Shown here: positions 1-9,103 of the stretch, piece after piece
How positions within the stretch are numbered: the first letter of the stretch is position 1
Layout: each line of letters starts with the position of its first letter
Assembly: GCA_041741415.1 (NCBI GenBank)
Contig: JBGSKC010000028.1
Coordinates: forward strand, 1 to 64,000
From: JANQTF01 sp041741415
GTDB lineage: Bacteria > Bacteroidota > Bacteroidia > J057
Length of the DNA: 64,000 nucleotides
Direction of reading: 5' to 3'
The notes under the pieces: generated by a model
Told to the model about the DNA's origin: nothing
Seen by the model: only the letters and a program-made list of their open reading frames with translations
Databases searched by the model: none
Made by a program: the position numbers and the translations under genes

Positions 1-468
1 CCGGCGCAGGTGCCCGTGCGGATCATCAACATCATTGATGAGTGCTCCCGAAAGGCCCTCTGGACAGAGGCCCACCAGAGCATCACAGCCGAGACGCTGA
101 TCGGCATCCTCGACAAGGTCATTGCCTGGCGTGGCAAACCCGCCTATATTCGCTCTGACAACGGACCTGAGTTCATTTCTGAGGCCCTCAAAACATGGGC
201 CGGCGACGAGAGACGGAAGATAGAGTTCCGGTTTATCCAGCCCGGCAAGCCCACCCAAAACGGCATTATCGAGCGCCTCAACGGCACCCTCCGCAGGGAG
301 TGCCTCAACTTAGTGTGGTTTGAGAGCCTCGAGGCCCTCAACCAGGAGATCCAGCAATGGTGGATGACCTACAATACCGTCCGCCCGCACAGCTCCCTGG
401 GGTACCTCACCCCGGATGAGTTTGAAGAAACCAAGGGGAATTTCTACTATTCAGCGGTAGCGGCCTAG
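1..468 (+). CDS. IS3-family transposase OrfB, C-terminal part (cut by window edge)
   Basis: The frame is open from the first base, so the gene begins outside the window. The visible part is an rve/DDE integrase core: a first Asp in IINIIDECS, the second in RSDNGPEF, and the catalytic Glu in NGIIERLNGT, followed by the typical IS3 OrfB ending YNTVRPHSSLGYLTPDEF. It would catalyse strand transfer of its own element. In this family OrfB is usually made as a fusion with OrfA by -1 frameshifting; OrfA would lie to the left and is not visible. The visible part is intact, with all three acidic residues present. Confident at family level; the subgroup is not resolved. Confidence 0.93.
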   Translation, partial: PAQVPVRIINIIDECSRKALWTEAHQSITAETLIGILDKVIAWRGKPAYIRSDNGPEFISEALKTWAGDERRKIEFRFIQPGKPTQNGIIERLNGTLRRECLNLVWFESLEALNQEIQQWWMTYNTVRPHSSLGYLTPDEFEETKGNFYYSAVAA

Positions 469-495
469 GGGAAGAGGACAAATCCGCATTGGTCA
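1..495 (+). mobile_element. Right-hand part of an IS3-family insertion sequence
   Basis: The transposase ends at 468, and the short GC-rich stretch behind it ends in GCATTGGTCA at about 486-495. After that the base composition drops sharply to AT-rich DNA. IS3 elements usually end in CA, so 495 is a plausible right end. The left end lies outside the window, so the inverted repeat cannot be checked and the exact boundary is inferred. Confidence 0.5.
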
Positions 496-507
496 TTTGT
501 TGAATTT

Positions 508-801
508 ATGTGTAGCTACTTTGACGACTTAGGGATTGACAACAACTATAAATATGCTCTGGACATCGGCTGGTTGACTGACCTGGAGTTTGGAATTATA
601 AAAGACTGGCATAAAGCTTTGGAAAAATATAACCCACCGGGAAATGATGCATTCGACCACGCAGCGATACTAAGCGATCCTATTTGGCTTGAAATTTTAC
701 GTAATGGATTATCAATGAAAGGTAAATTATTAGAAATATTAACCGATACTGAAAAAAAAATATTGACTGAAGATCTTAACCACTTGAGGATCGTTGATTA
801 A
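508..801 (+). CDS. Small hypothetical protein, 97 aa
   Basis: This is an uninterrupted ATG-started frame just behind the IS3 element. The product is hydrophilic and acidic with no signal peptide or membrane segment. Its second half looks helical and charged (motif LTDTEKKILTEDLNHL). I do not recognise a family. The codons are AT-rich, unlike the GC-rich genes further right, which suggests acquired DNA. Being in an AT-rich stretch, an open frame of this length is unlikely to be chance, but function is unknown; a toxin/immunity-type cargo gene is only a guess from its size and setting. Confidence 0.6.
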   Translation: MCSYFDDLGIDNNYKYALDIGWLTDLEFGIIKDWHKALEKYNPPGNDAFDHAAILSDPIWLEILRNGLSMKGKLLEILTDTEKKILTEDLNHLRIVD

Positions 802-825
802 TGAGAAAGGCAAGTGCTAAATTGA

Positions 826-845
826 GGTTTTGCCTGAGCAAAACC
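826..845. repeat. Perfect 8-bp hairpin behind the 97-aa gene
   Basis: GGTTTTGC, a four-base loop CTGA, then GCAAAACC. It lies 25 bases after the stop of the small hypothetical gene. There is no T-run after it, so it could be a weak terminator or simply a palindrome. Confidence 0.4.
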
Positions 846-955
846 GAAGTGCTGATCCGGAGCTATGTGCTTCGAATCGAATGCAATATGCTCCGAAAAA
901 TCTGCCCCTTTACCCGGCATCACAACCTTAGTAGTTATTTCGAAACTGCCCGACA

Positions 956-1600
956 ATGACAAATTGGTACAGAAAAAAAACCTGGACTACCAAAGACGAA
1001 GAGGAATTCTTCGCTAAACTCGGACGCGCAAGAGAGTACAATCGAGTCCAATATTTGAGGGTTCAGGCAACCGAACTTATTGAAACGAAAGATAAATACT
1101 TACTGTCTGTTGCTGAGACCCTCCTGAACAAGATATTGACTGATTACCCTGATGACAAGACTAACAAAAGTCAAACTTATAACTCGCTAGGTGAAATACA
1201 CAAACTAAGGGAAGACTTTGTGACCGCACTGATGTATTTTCAGAAGGCGCTTGAATTTGAAAATGAATTTCCCAACGTAATCACAACTGCATATTTGAAC
1301 TTTTCTGAAACAGCCATCCGTTTAAACAAAACTAACCTGTATGACGATGTTGAAAAATTACTAACAAGAAAAATCAACAAAAATCAATTAGCATTCCCTT
1401 CCGAAAAATACATAACCTATTCAGCCATGGCGATAATTTTTCAATACAAAGGCGACACAAAGCAAGCATCCGTTTATGCGGAGCTGGCCGAAAGCAATGC
1501 TACTGCACAGACAAATTTACTTTGGAACCCGCAAAAGAGAAAATTGGGTCTGGTCAAAAACAGAATAACATGGCTGGACAAACTTGTGGGAAGGAAATAA
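956..1600 (+). CDS. TPR-like helical repeat protein, 214 aa
   Basis: A cytoplasmic-looking protein without signal peptide. From about residue 65 to 190 it has paired helices of tetratricopeptide type: a segment around YNSLGEIHKLREDFVTALMY, then FQKALEFENEF, and a later pair ending in YKGDTKQASVYAELAE. Such repeats mediate protein-protein contacts; the partner is unknown. Codon use is AT-rich like the preceding small gene, and together they form an island between the IS3 element and the GC-rich chromosome. The ATG at 956 lacks an obvious Shine-Dalgarno sequence, which is common in Bacteroidota. Assignment is to a fold, not a function. Confidence 0.7.
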   Translation: MTNWYRKKTWTTKDEEEFFAKLGRAREYNRVQYLRVQATELIETKDKYLLSVAETLLNKILTDYPDDKTNKSQTYNSLGEIHKLREDFVTALMYFQKALEFENEFPNVITTAYLNFSETAIRLNKTNLYDDVEKLLTRKINKNQLAFPSEKYITYSAMAIIFQYKGDTKQASVYAELAESNATAQTNLLWNPQKRKLGLVKNRITWLDKLVGRK

Positions 1601-1689
1601 AGCTTTCCTTATCAACGGATTTACCTTCGTCTGTTTATTGGGAAGCCCTCCATGCTAACCCAACTTTTGCCCTCAGTCAACTCCCCCCC

Positions 1690-1892
1690 TCACTCCTCCC
1701 CCATCACAAACCCGCCGCCGGGCGCCACATTGATGGCCAGCGGAGCCGCAGGCCGGATTTCCCGGCCTGCGTCCTTCAGCGACCTGCAAGGGGAGTAGCT
1801 CAGATGGTGATGTCGATTTTAAGCGTCCAAGGCTGGGAATGAGCTGCTGTTCCAAAGGCAAGCAGAAGGAGGAAGGTCAGAGAGAAGCGCAT
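1690..1892 (-). pseudogene. Remnant of a secreted-protein gene: signal peptide plus short tail
   Basis: On the minus strand an ATG at 1892 opens a 30-codon frame (stop at 1800) that begins MRFSLTFLLLLAFGTAAHSQ, a textbook signal peptide, followed by ten residues. Directly downstream in another frame, ending at 1690, is a stretch reading AAPLAINVAPGGGFVMGEE then stop, which looks like the C-terminal end of a real protein; an APGGG-type ending is reminiscent of GH97 glycosidases. Head and tail lie so close that nearly the whole gene would have been deleted. The signal peptide is clear; the link between the two pieces and the family hint are inference. Confidence 0.4.
1748..1770. repeat. 9-bp inverted repeat
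   Basis: GCAGGCCGG, loop ATTTC, then CCGGCCTGC, a perfect stem. No T-run follows on either strand. It lies inside the secreted-protein remnant. Confidence 0.5.
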
Positions 1893-2005
1893 GGGAAGGG
1901 TGTGGTGCAGGAAAAATACACACTTGCCTGGACACTCCCCGTGAACGCGACAAAGTCCCGGATTTGATCCCCCAACAAATTCCTTCTCATCAACAGGCTA
2001 CACAC

Positions 2006-2644
2006 TCACCTCCCTGTCGCTTTCCGCGGGAGCATGTCTTCGCGCTCTACGGTGTTGTCCAGCCAGATCACCCAGCAAACCTCAGCCAATAGCATGAGTT
2101 TCTGCATCACAGGCAGTAAGTTCACCATCCAATTGGCGAAGTACATCGCTGAGGTAAGGTAAAACAAGGCGAGGAAGGCAACAGAGGCAATTTTGAGATG
2201 CTGGTGCCTCGATGGCATCACCAGCACCATGAGGTAAAAAAACACCAGCAGGGTGCAAATGCCGGAGAGCAGCACCATGATATCGTGCTGAGAGGGAATG
2301 ATCACGAGCAGGCCAAACAGCGAGGCTGCTATCCCGCTCCAGCGAACGACCCTGGCGGACCCGCAGTGGGGAATGCGTTCGGAGAACCGGAAAAAAAAAC
2401 TGGCCAAAGAGAGGGAAATGGCCAGCACACCCGCCACAGCCCAGGGCCGGGCGGCATTGGGGTCTCCGTTGACGGCCACCGGGTTCAGCAGGTCGCTGAA
2501 AAAATTGTGCACCCAGTAGAACCCCTCCGACGAAGGATCTGCATTGGATCCGCCTGGGTACTGCCAGGCAGAGACAACAAGGAGTACCATGCCAAGAAGC
2601 AGTCCGGCCGGGAGCAGGCGCCTGAGAAGAGGTTTGTAGCTCAT
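2006..2644 (-). CDS. DUF998-like multi-pass membrane protein, 212 aa
   Basis: An inner-membrane protein with about six hydrophobic helices. The first is LLPAGLLLGMVLLVVSAW near residues 10-27, followed by an extracytoplasmic loop containing GFYWVHNFFSDLL, then five further helices to about residue 198. The layout and the HNFFSDL motif resemble the DUF998 family, whose biochemical role is not established. It ends in a basic tail. It lies on the same strand as gltBD but about 460 bp downstream of gltD, so co-transcription is uncertain. The ATG at 2644 directly precedes MSYKPLL. Confidence 0.75.
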   Translation of the reverse strand: MSYKPLLRRLLPAGLLLGMVLLVVSAWQYPGGSNADPSSEGFYWVHNFFSDLLNPVAVNGDPNAARPWAVAGVLAISLSLASFFFRFSERIPHCGSARVVRWSGIAASLFGLLVIIPSQHDIMVLLSGICTLLVFFYLMVLVMPSRHQHLKIASVAFLALFYLTSAMYFANWMVNLLPVMQKLMLLAEVCWVIWLDNTVEREDMLPRKATGR

Positions 2645-3107
2645 GAAAAATCGCTATTCCCGCAGCATCACGGGCCGGGGAAGGACGAGTGCCCAGGCCG
2701 GGGGTTGAAGAGAGACTGTGAGATATGGGGATTGGAAGGAGCATTTGGTCAACTGCTGGTTTGGCTTCGTCCATATTCAACACTCCCCTACCCCGCCAAA
2801 TACTGGTTCGGTACACCCTCCGGCGGTAGCTGATCCCATATATTGCTTTCATCAGCAGGGAAACGACTTGGCAGGTCTGCTCTTCGGTTCGCTGAAACTG
2901 TCGCAGCAGGCACATCATGGCGTAGCTGACTGGCGTCACCTCCGGAATAAATGTCTCCCAGGACATACCTTTGCCCCGGATCAGGCCTATGACTGAAACG
3001 CCCAGGCCGCCCTGCCTTGCCAGTAGAAACCTGAGCATATCGAGGCTCTTCTTGGCGTCCTGGTCCCCAGAGTGTAAAATCGGGACCAGTCCGCAGCATT
3101 ACACCTC
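2645..3107. other. Intergenic region with a doubtful coding remnant, 463 bp
   Basis: Between gltD and the DUF998-like gene, two minus-strand frames compete. One (3099 to 2788, 103 codons) starts with a strong GGAGG site overlapping the gltD stop, but its product is rich in Pro, Gly and Arg, like an out-of-frame translation. The other reads like real protein (from an ATG at 3038: MLRFLLARQGGLGVSVIGL, later SWETFIPEVTPVSYAMMCLL) but has no good start and runs on into the DUF998-like gene in a wrong frame. A decayed or frameshifted gene is possible. No family recognised. Confidence 0.4.
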
Positions 3108-4526
3108 CTACTCCCTGCTTCGCATCCACTCATCGCAGCTTCTGGCGGCATCCCTGCCCTCGGCTTGCGCCCAGACCACGAGCGACTGCCCCCGGTGAAC
3201 GTCACCGGCAGAAAAGATCCCCGGCACGTCGGTGTGGAAGCGCTTTCCCGTCAGGCGGCCCTTGGCATCGAGGGTTACCCCGAGCTGGTCCCAGAGCCCG
3301 CCGGGCTCTGCCCCGCCAAAGCCAATGGCCACCAGGGCAAGGTCGCAGGGAAGCTCCCGGATCGTGTCGGGAAGCTCGCGGTAGCTTTTCCGGCCTTCGG
3401 CCCATTCGATGTCAATCACCTCCATGGCCCTGATATGCCCGTTCTCATCACCCACAAAGGCGCGGGTCATCACCGACCAGTCGCGCTCGCAGCCTTCTTC
3501 ATGCGAACTGGTGGTTTGGAGGGTCATGGGCCACTCGGGCCAGGGGTTGTCGTCGGTTCGTTCGGTAGAGGGCTGCGGCCCCCAGGTAATCTGGCTCACA
3601 CTCAGAGCGCCCTGGCGGTTGGCGGTTCCGATGCAGTCGGAGCCCGTGTCGCCGCCGCCGATCACGATCACATGCTTTCCTTTGGCCATAATCGGCTCAC
3701 GGTCAGCCCGCCAGGTACCCGCCACCATCCGGTTTTGCTGGGTGAGGTAGTCCATGGCAAAATGAATCCCGGCCATGTCGCGGCCCGGCAACTCCATATC
3801 ACGGGGGTGAGGAGCCCCGGCGCACACTACCACGGCGTCAAACTCTTCGCGGAGCTGGACGCCAGTGATTTGTTTGCCAATTTCCACCCCGCAGATAAAT
3901 TCGACCCCCTCGTCGATCATCAGGTTCAGGCGACGGTCAATCACCCACTTTTCCATCTTAAAATCGGGGATTCCGTAGCGCAGCAGGCCGCCGGGAGCTT
4001 CATCGCGCTCAAACACTGTGACCCAGTGCCCCATTTGATTGAGGTAGTGGGCTGCTGCCATGCCTGCGGGCCCTGAGCCGATCACAGCCACGCGGCGTCC
4101 AGCTCTTCGCTCGGGCACCTGCGGCCTGATCCAGCCCCGCTGAAAGGCCTCCTCCACAATCGACTTCTCGATATGCTCAATCGTCACCGGGTCGCTGTTG
4201 AGCCCCAGCACGCAACTTTTTTCGCAGGGTGCCGGACAAATGCGGCCTGTGAACTCCGGAAAAGGGTTTGTTCGTGCCAGCAACAGATAGGCCCGCTCCC
4301 ATTCTCCCTGATACACCGCATCGTTAAACTCCGGAATCAGGTTTCCGAGCGGGCAGCCGTTGTGGCAAAAGGGAACTCCGCAGTCCATGCAGCGTGCCGC
4401 CTGGGTGCGGGTTTTTTCGAGCGGAAACGGCAGTTCAATTTCCCGAAAATCGTGAATCCGTTCTTCTACCTTGCGGTAAGTAGGTAGTTCTCTGCGAAAT
4501 TGTAAAAAGCCTGTGGGATTGGCCAT
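3108..4526 (-). CDS. gltD: Glutamate synthase (NADPH) small subunit
   Basis: Beta subunit of glutamate synthase, 472 aa, the usual length. It feeds electrons from NADPH through FAD and Fe-S clusters to the large subunit, which makes glutamate from 2-oxoglutarate and glutamine. Visible motifs in order: an N-terminal iron-sulfur cysteine set (Cys46, 49, 54, 58 in RCMDCGVPFCHNGCP), a second set (Cys97, 101, 105), a FAD-binding VAVIGSGPAGM at about 146-155, and an NADPH-binding HVIVIGGGDTGSDC at about 285-298. It follows gltB with a 32-bp gap on the same strand, so the two form an operon. The ATG at 4526 gives the family's normal N-terminus. Confidence 0.97.
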   Translation of the reverse strand: MANPTGFLQFRRELPTYRKVEERIHDFREIELPFPLEKTRTQAARCMDCGVPFCHNGCPLGNLIPEFNDAVYQGEWERAYLLLARTNPFPEFTGRICPAPCEKSCVLGLNSDPVTIEHIEKSIVEEAFQRGWIRPQVPERRAGRRVAVIGSGPAGMAAAHYLNQMGHWVTVFERDEAPGGLLRYGIPDFKMEKWVIDRRLNLMIDEGVEFICGVEIGKQITGVQLREEFDAVVVCAGAPHPRDMELPGRDMAGIHFAMDYLTQQNRMVAGTWRADREPIMAKGKHVIVIGGGDTGSDCIGTANRQGALSVSQITWGPQPSTERTDDNPWPEWPMTLQTTSSHEEGCERDWSVMTRAFVGDENGHIRAMEVIDIEWAEGRKSYRELPDTIRELPCDLALVAIGFGGAEPGGLWDQLGVTLDAKGRLTGKRFHTDVPGIFSAGDVHRGQSLVVWAQAEGRDAARSCDEWMRSRE

Positions 4527-4558
4527 GGATCAGATCAAAGCTAAGGGTAGGTTCAAGA

Positions 4559-7500
4559 TCAGCCGGTTTGGCGGCTGGGGGAAAAATCTGGCTGGCTGGC
4601 CTTCCGGGTTTCCAAAATCTCTTTGTAGGCCCTGGGGATCACTTTCACGAAGCCTGCTGAGCTTCTGGACCATTGCTCCAGGAATCCGGTAGCCCACGTG
4701 CTTTGTGTCAGGACCACATGTTTTTGAAGAAGCTCATGCAGGCTGGCAAGTTCTTCATGGGTGGGTTTGTCTAAATCAAGGTCTTTTGCTCCAAGCTTTT
4801 TGCCAAGCAAGCCAGCGGAATCGTGCACAAAGGCCACGCCACCGCTCATACCGGCTGCAAAATTCTTGCCCACCGGGCCTAGGATCACCACCGTGCCTCC
4901 CGTCATGTATTCGCAACCGTGGTCGCCGATTCCTTCCACCACTGCCGTGGCACCCGAGTTCCGGACAGCAAAACGCTCTCCTGCCAGGCCAGCCAGAAAC
5001 ACTTCTCCGCTCGTAGCACCATACAATGCTACATTTCCTGCAATGACCTCGGGAGGCCTGTTGGCATCGGGTTCTCTGTCGGGCCGAACCGAGACAATAG
5101 CTCCCGACAAGCCCTTGCCAAGGTAGTCGTTGGCCTCGCCGCGCAGGTGGATTTCCAGGCCTTTTGCACCAAAGGCAGCCAGACTTTGCCCGGCTACGCC
5201 ACGCAGGTGCAGCTTGATCTGACCCGCAGGCAGGCCCTCTCCGCCATATCTTCTGGCAATTTCATACGACAAGCCTGTGCCCACTGCGCGGTGAATGTTT
5301 TTCACGGGCAACCAGAGCGTGACCGGGCGGCCTCCTTCGAGGGCTTCTGCTGCTTTTTCCTTTAAATTGGCTTCATAGCTGGAAAATTGGAAGCCCGTGG
5401 GTTCTTTTTCCGCCCCCAGGGGGTAGGTTCCGGTGAGGGGACTCAGGTCGAGGCTCGCTGCTTTGGCGTGCATGTTGCCCACCACCGGCTTCAGGTGCTG
5501 GCCCTGGCCCACCATTTCCACCACGGTGCGGTAGCCAAGCATGGCCATGTGTTCGCGGAGGTCCTGAGCCAAAAAGGTAAAAAAGTGGATCAGGTCTTCC
5601 ACTCGGCCTGCAAAAAGCTTGCGAAGCTCCGGGGCCTGGGTAGCCACCCCGACCGGACAGGTGTTGAGGTGGCATTTTCTCATGAGGATACAGCCCTCTA
5701 CGACAAGCGCAGCTGTGGCAATGGCCCATTCTTCTGCACCCAGCAGGGTAGCGATGGCGAGGTCGCGCCCTGTTCTCATGCCGCCATCTGCCTGCAGCAC
5801 CACGCGGTTGCGCAGCCGGTTTTTGACAAGGGTCTGGTGTGCTTCCGCGATGCCCAGTTCCCAGGGAAGCCCGGCATGCCGGATGGAGCTCAGCGGCGAG
5901 GCCCCGGTTCCGCCGTCGTGGCCGGAGATCAGGATATGGTCTGCGCCGCCTTTTGCCACCCCTGCCGCAATGGTGCCCACCCCGGCTTTCGACACCAGCT
6001 TCACGCTCACCCTGGCTTTGGGGTTGATGTGGTGCAAATCGTAAATGAGCTGGGCCAGGTCTTCAATGGAGTAAATGTCGTGGTGAGGTGGAGGCGAAAT
6101 CAGGCCTACGCCTGGCGTCGAATGCCGCACCCGGCCGATCCACTCATCAACCTTGTGGCCGGGAAGCTGCCCGCCTTCGCCAGGCTTTGCGCCCTGGGCA
6201 ATTTTGATCTGCAGTTCGTCGGCTTCTGTGAGATAATGGGCCGTGACCCCAAACCTGCCGGAAGCAACCTGCTTGATGGCAGAGCGCTCCCAGTCTCCGT
6301 TGGGCTTTTTGATGAATCGCTCCGGATCTTCTCCTCCTTCACCGCTGTTGCTCTTCCCGCCAATGCGGTTCATGGCAATGGCCAGGGTGCTGTGGGCTTC
6401 GTAGGAAATGGAGCCAAATGACATGGCCCCGGTGGCAAACCGCTTCAGGATTGCTTCTACCGGTTCTACCTCCTCTAACGGGACGGGTGTTTTGGCCGGA
6501 ATCAGGTCAAATAAATGCCGGACGCTCAATGGCTGCAGGCTGGCGTCGTCAACCCTGGCTGCATATTTTTTGTAAAGGTCGTAATCGTTGAGCCGGGAGG
6601 ATTTCTGCAGCAAATGGATCGTTTGGGGGTCCCAGGCGTGCCGTTCTCCTTCGAGCCGCCACTGGTAGGTTCCCTGGGAAGGAAGCACTTCTTCGTCGCG
6701 GTGTTCGCAGGCAAAGGTGTGCCTTCTCCTGATTTCCTTCTCCAGACCGTTCCAGCTCAAGCCCCCTAACCTCGATACAGAGCCGGTAAAGGATGTATCG
6801 ACGATTTCCTTCGACAACCCCAGCACTTCAAAAATCTGTGCACCGTGGTAGGACTGCACCGTGGAGATGCCCATTTTCGACATGATCTTCTTCAAGCCGG
6901 CAGTGAGTGCCTGCAAATAGGCTTTATGCAACCCTTCGGCTTCTTTGTCCAGAAAATCCATGTGGCTTCCTGCCCAGCCACTCAGCGTGTCGAGGCTGTG
7001 GTACGGGCAAACTGCTGTGGCACCATACCCAATCAGGGTGGCCACGTGGTGCACTTCGAGGGCATCGGCGGTGTCTGCCAGGAGATCCACAGAAGGGCGT
7101 TTCCCCAGCCGGATCAGGCGCTGATGGAGAGTGCCCACCGCCAGCAGCATGGGGATGGGGATGGCGTTTTCACCGGCGTCGCGGTCGTGGAGAATGAGAA
7201 TGCTCACGCCACCTGATATCGCTGCTTCAGCTTCCTGGACCATTTTTCCAAGGGCCTCTTGCAGGGTTTCAGCAGGCGAAAAACAAACCGACAGGCGCCG
7301 GGTGCGATAATCCTTATGATTCCAGGCTTCGAGCTGAGCCAGTTGCACAGGGGTAAGCAGCGGACTGCTCAAAGGCAGGTGATCGGCCTGGCCGGGCGAT
7401 TCTTCCAGGAGGTTCTTGCCTGGCCCGAGCCAGGTTCTCAGTGACATTACCAGGGCCTCCCGGATGGGGTCGATAGGAGGATTGGACACCTGGGCAAACA

Positions 7501-9103
7501 GTTGCTTGAAATAATTAGCCAGGTGTTGCACCTGATCCGAGAGGATAGACAAAGGGGTATCCATGCCCATGGAGCCAATGGGCTCACTGCCGAGACCGGC
7601 CATGGGGGCAAGCACAGTTTGCAGCTCTTCTCTGCTGATGCCAAAGAGCAAATGTCTGAACCGCAATTGTTCGCGGTCAGGGTGAGTTGGCACCCCTGCT
7701 GCAGGAAGCTGATCCCAGCTGCGGGTGCGCCCTGCCAGCCAGTCACCGTAGGGCTGTTTGCCAGCGAGCATCTGCTTCACTTCCTCATCGCGGAGCAACT
7801 CGCCAGTTTGGAGATTCGCCACCAAAAAGGAACCCGGGCCCAGCCTGCCCCGTTCGCGGATGGCTTCGTCAGACAAGCCCAGGGTGCCCGCTTCGGAGCC
7901 CAGAATGAGGTGATTGTCGTGGGTGAGGCAATACCTCGAAGGCCGGAGGCCATTGCGATCCAGGCAAGCGCCTGCATACCGCCCGTCGGTGAAGCACACA
8001 GAGGCGGGGCCATCCCAGGGCTCAATGAGCAGGGAATGGAATTCGTAGAAGGCGCGCTGCGCTTCGGGAAGCGAATGATCAGACTCCCAGGCCATGGGCA
8101 TGAGCATGGCCATGACGTGGGGGAGGCTTCTGCCGCTCATCATGAGCAGTTCTACTGCCCGGTCGAGGTTGCGGGAGTCGGAGCCATCGGGGTCGCAGAT
8201 CGGGTTGAGCAGTTGAAGTTCCTCTTCCGAAAACAACTGGGAAGTCAGAACCGCCTCTCTTGCCTGCATCCAGATGATGTTGGCTTTGATGGTGTTGATT
8301 TCTCCGTTGTGGGCGATGAAGCGAAAAGGTTGTGCCAGCGACCAGCTCGGGAAGGTATTGGTGGAAAAACGGCTGTGCACGAGGGCCAGGCAGGAACTCA
8401 TGGCCGAGTCGTGCAGGTCCGGGAAATAGGTGCCAAGCTGGTCGGTGCCGAGCTGGCCTTTGTACACGATGGTTCGGGAAGAAAAAGAAACGACAAAAGG
8501 CCTTTGCTGTGGCGGGAGAGCGAGTTGTGCCCAGCTTTTGTCGAGGGCATTTCTCAGCACATAGAGCTTGCGCTCCAGGGTGTCGGAGTCGGCAGGCTGG
8601 CGGTAGCGAACGAGCACCTGAACATAGGCTGGGGCAAAAACCAGGGCGTCTGCGCCAAGACCTGCCTCTACAACTGGCACCTCCCGGGTGCCGATCAACT
8701 CGAAGCCCCGCCGGTCGATGGTGGCCATCGCCATTTCCCACTGGGTTTGGCGCAGGGCCGTCTCTTTAGAAAAAGCCACCACTCCCACTGCGTAGGTACC
8801 GGGGAGGGGAAGTTGAAGATCAAACTGCTGAGCCCATGTGCGAAAAAAACCATCAGGGATGCGCAGCAAAATGCCCGCACCGTCGCCTACCAGCGGATCA
8901 TAGCCCCTGCCACCGCGGTGCTCCATGCTTTCGAGCATGGTAATTGCCCGGGTAACGAGGTCATGAGAGGCTTTCCCCTCCATTTGGACAATCATCCCAA
9001 TTCCGCAGGCGTCGCGCTCCTCCTGGTGGCAGTACATACTGCTGCCTGAGCGGTCCTGCCAGGGAGACAAGCCCTGGTCTGAGCTGTCGAGTGGCTGTTT
9101 CAT
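4559..9103 (-). CDS. gltB: Glutamate synthase large subunit
   Basis: Alpha subunit of glutamate synthase, 1514 aa from the chosen start. Order: a class II glutamine amidotransferase domain with the nucleophile Cys33 in ERDACGIGM (the propeptide before it is normally removed), a central domain, the FMN-binding synthase domain with SFGSISYEAH and GEGGEDPERF, a 3Fe-4S cysteine set in CILMRKCHLNTCPVG, and the C-terminal beta-helix GXGXG domain. ATG at 9103 is preferred because AGGA stands six bases before it; a GTG at 9148 or ATGs at 9133 and 9127 would add 10 to 15 residues. Its only partner here is gltD, immediately downstream. Confidence 0.97.
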   Translation of the reverse strand: MKQPLDSSDQGLSPWQDRSGSSMYCHQEERDACGIGMIVQMEGKASHDLVTRAITMLESMEHRGGRGYDPLVGDGAGILLRIPDGFFRTWAQQFDLQLPLPGTYAVGVVAFSKETALRQTQWEMAMATIDRRGFELIGTREVPVVEAGLGADALVFAPAYVQVLVRYRQPADSDTLERKLYVLRNALDKSWAQLALPPQQRPFVVSFSSRTIVYKGQLGTDQLGTYFPDLHDSAMSSCLALVHSRFSTNTFPSWSLAQPFRFIAHNGEINTIKANIIWMQAREAVLTSQLFSEEELQLLNPICDPDGSDSRNLDRAVELLMMSGRSLPHVMAMLMPMAWESDHSLPEAQRAFYEFHSLLIEPWDGPASVCFTDGRYAGACLDRNGLRPSRYCLTHDNHLILGSEAGTLGLSDEAIRERGRLGPGSFLVANLQTGELLRDEEVKQMLAGKQPYGDWLAGRTRSWDQLPAAGVPTHPDREQLRFRHLLFGISREELQTVLAPMAGLGSEPIGSMGMDTPLSILSDQVQHLANYFKQLFAQVSNPPIDPIREALVMSLRTWLGPGKNLLEESPGQADHLPLSSPLLTPVQLAQLEAWNHKDYRTRRLSVCFSPAETLQEALGKMVQEAEAAISGGVSILILHDRDAGENAIPIPMLLAVGTLHQRLIRLGKRPSVDLLADTADALEVHHVATLIGYGATAVCPYHSLDTLSGWAGSHMDFLDKEAEGLHKAYLQALTAGLKKIMSKMGISTVQSYHGAQIFEVLGLSKEIVDTSFTGSVSRLGGLSWNGLEKEIRRRHTFACEHRDEEVLPSQGTYQWRLEGERHAWDPQTIHLLQKSSRLNDYDLYKKYAARVDDASLQPLSVRHLFDLIPAKTPVPLEEVEPVEAILKRFATGAMSFGSISYEAHSTLAIAMNRIGGKSNSGEGGEDPERFIKKPNGDWERSAIKQVASGRFGVTAHYLTEADELQIKIAQGAKPGEGGQLPGHKVDEWIGRVRHSTPGVGLISPPPHHDIYSIEDLAQLIYDLHHINPKARVSVKLVSKAGVGTIAAGVAKGGADHILISGHDGGTGASPLSSIRHAGLPWELGIAEAHQTLVKNRLRNRVVLQADGGMRTGRDLAIATLLGAEEWAIATAALVVEGCILMRKCHLNTCPVGVATQAPELRKLFAGRVEDLIHFFTFLAQDLREHMAMLGYRTVVEMVGQGQHLKPVVGNMHAKAASLDLSPLTGTYPLGAEKEPTGFQFSSYEANLKEKAAEALEGGRPVTLWLPVKNIHRAVGTGLSYEIARRYGGEGLPAGQIKLHLRGVAGQSLAAFGAKGLEIHLRGEANDYLGKGLSGAIVSVRPDREPDANRPPEVIAGNVALYGATSGEVFLAGLAGERFAVRNSGATAVVEGIGDHGCEYMTGGTVVILGPVGKNFAAGMSGGVAFVHDSAGLLGKKLGAKDLDLDKPTHEELASLHELLQKHVVLTQSTWATGFLEQWSRSSAGFVKVIPRAYKEILETRKASQPDFSPSRQTG

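Larger units (their letters stand above)
1601..2005. other. Region without an intact gene, 405 bp
   Basis: Composition returns to GC-rich here. It holds the minus-strand remnant described separately (1690-1892) and a 9-bp hairpin (1748-1770). No RNA gene or further frame could be supported. Confidence 0.7.

Noticed and set aside
1790..1862. tRNA-like start GGGGAGTAGCTCAG
   Set aside because: It resembles a tRNA acceptor and D-arm, but no anticodon stem, no GTTCGA-type T-loop and no matching 3' acceptor follow. The stretch lies inside the signal-peptide remnant read on the other strand.
7502..9049. Open frame of 515 codons on the plus strand, opposite gltB
   Set aside because: It lies wholly inside the well-supported glutamate synthase gene; the product is rich in His, Gly and Ala with no recognisable domain. 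GC-rich genes often leave such open antisense frames.
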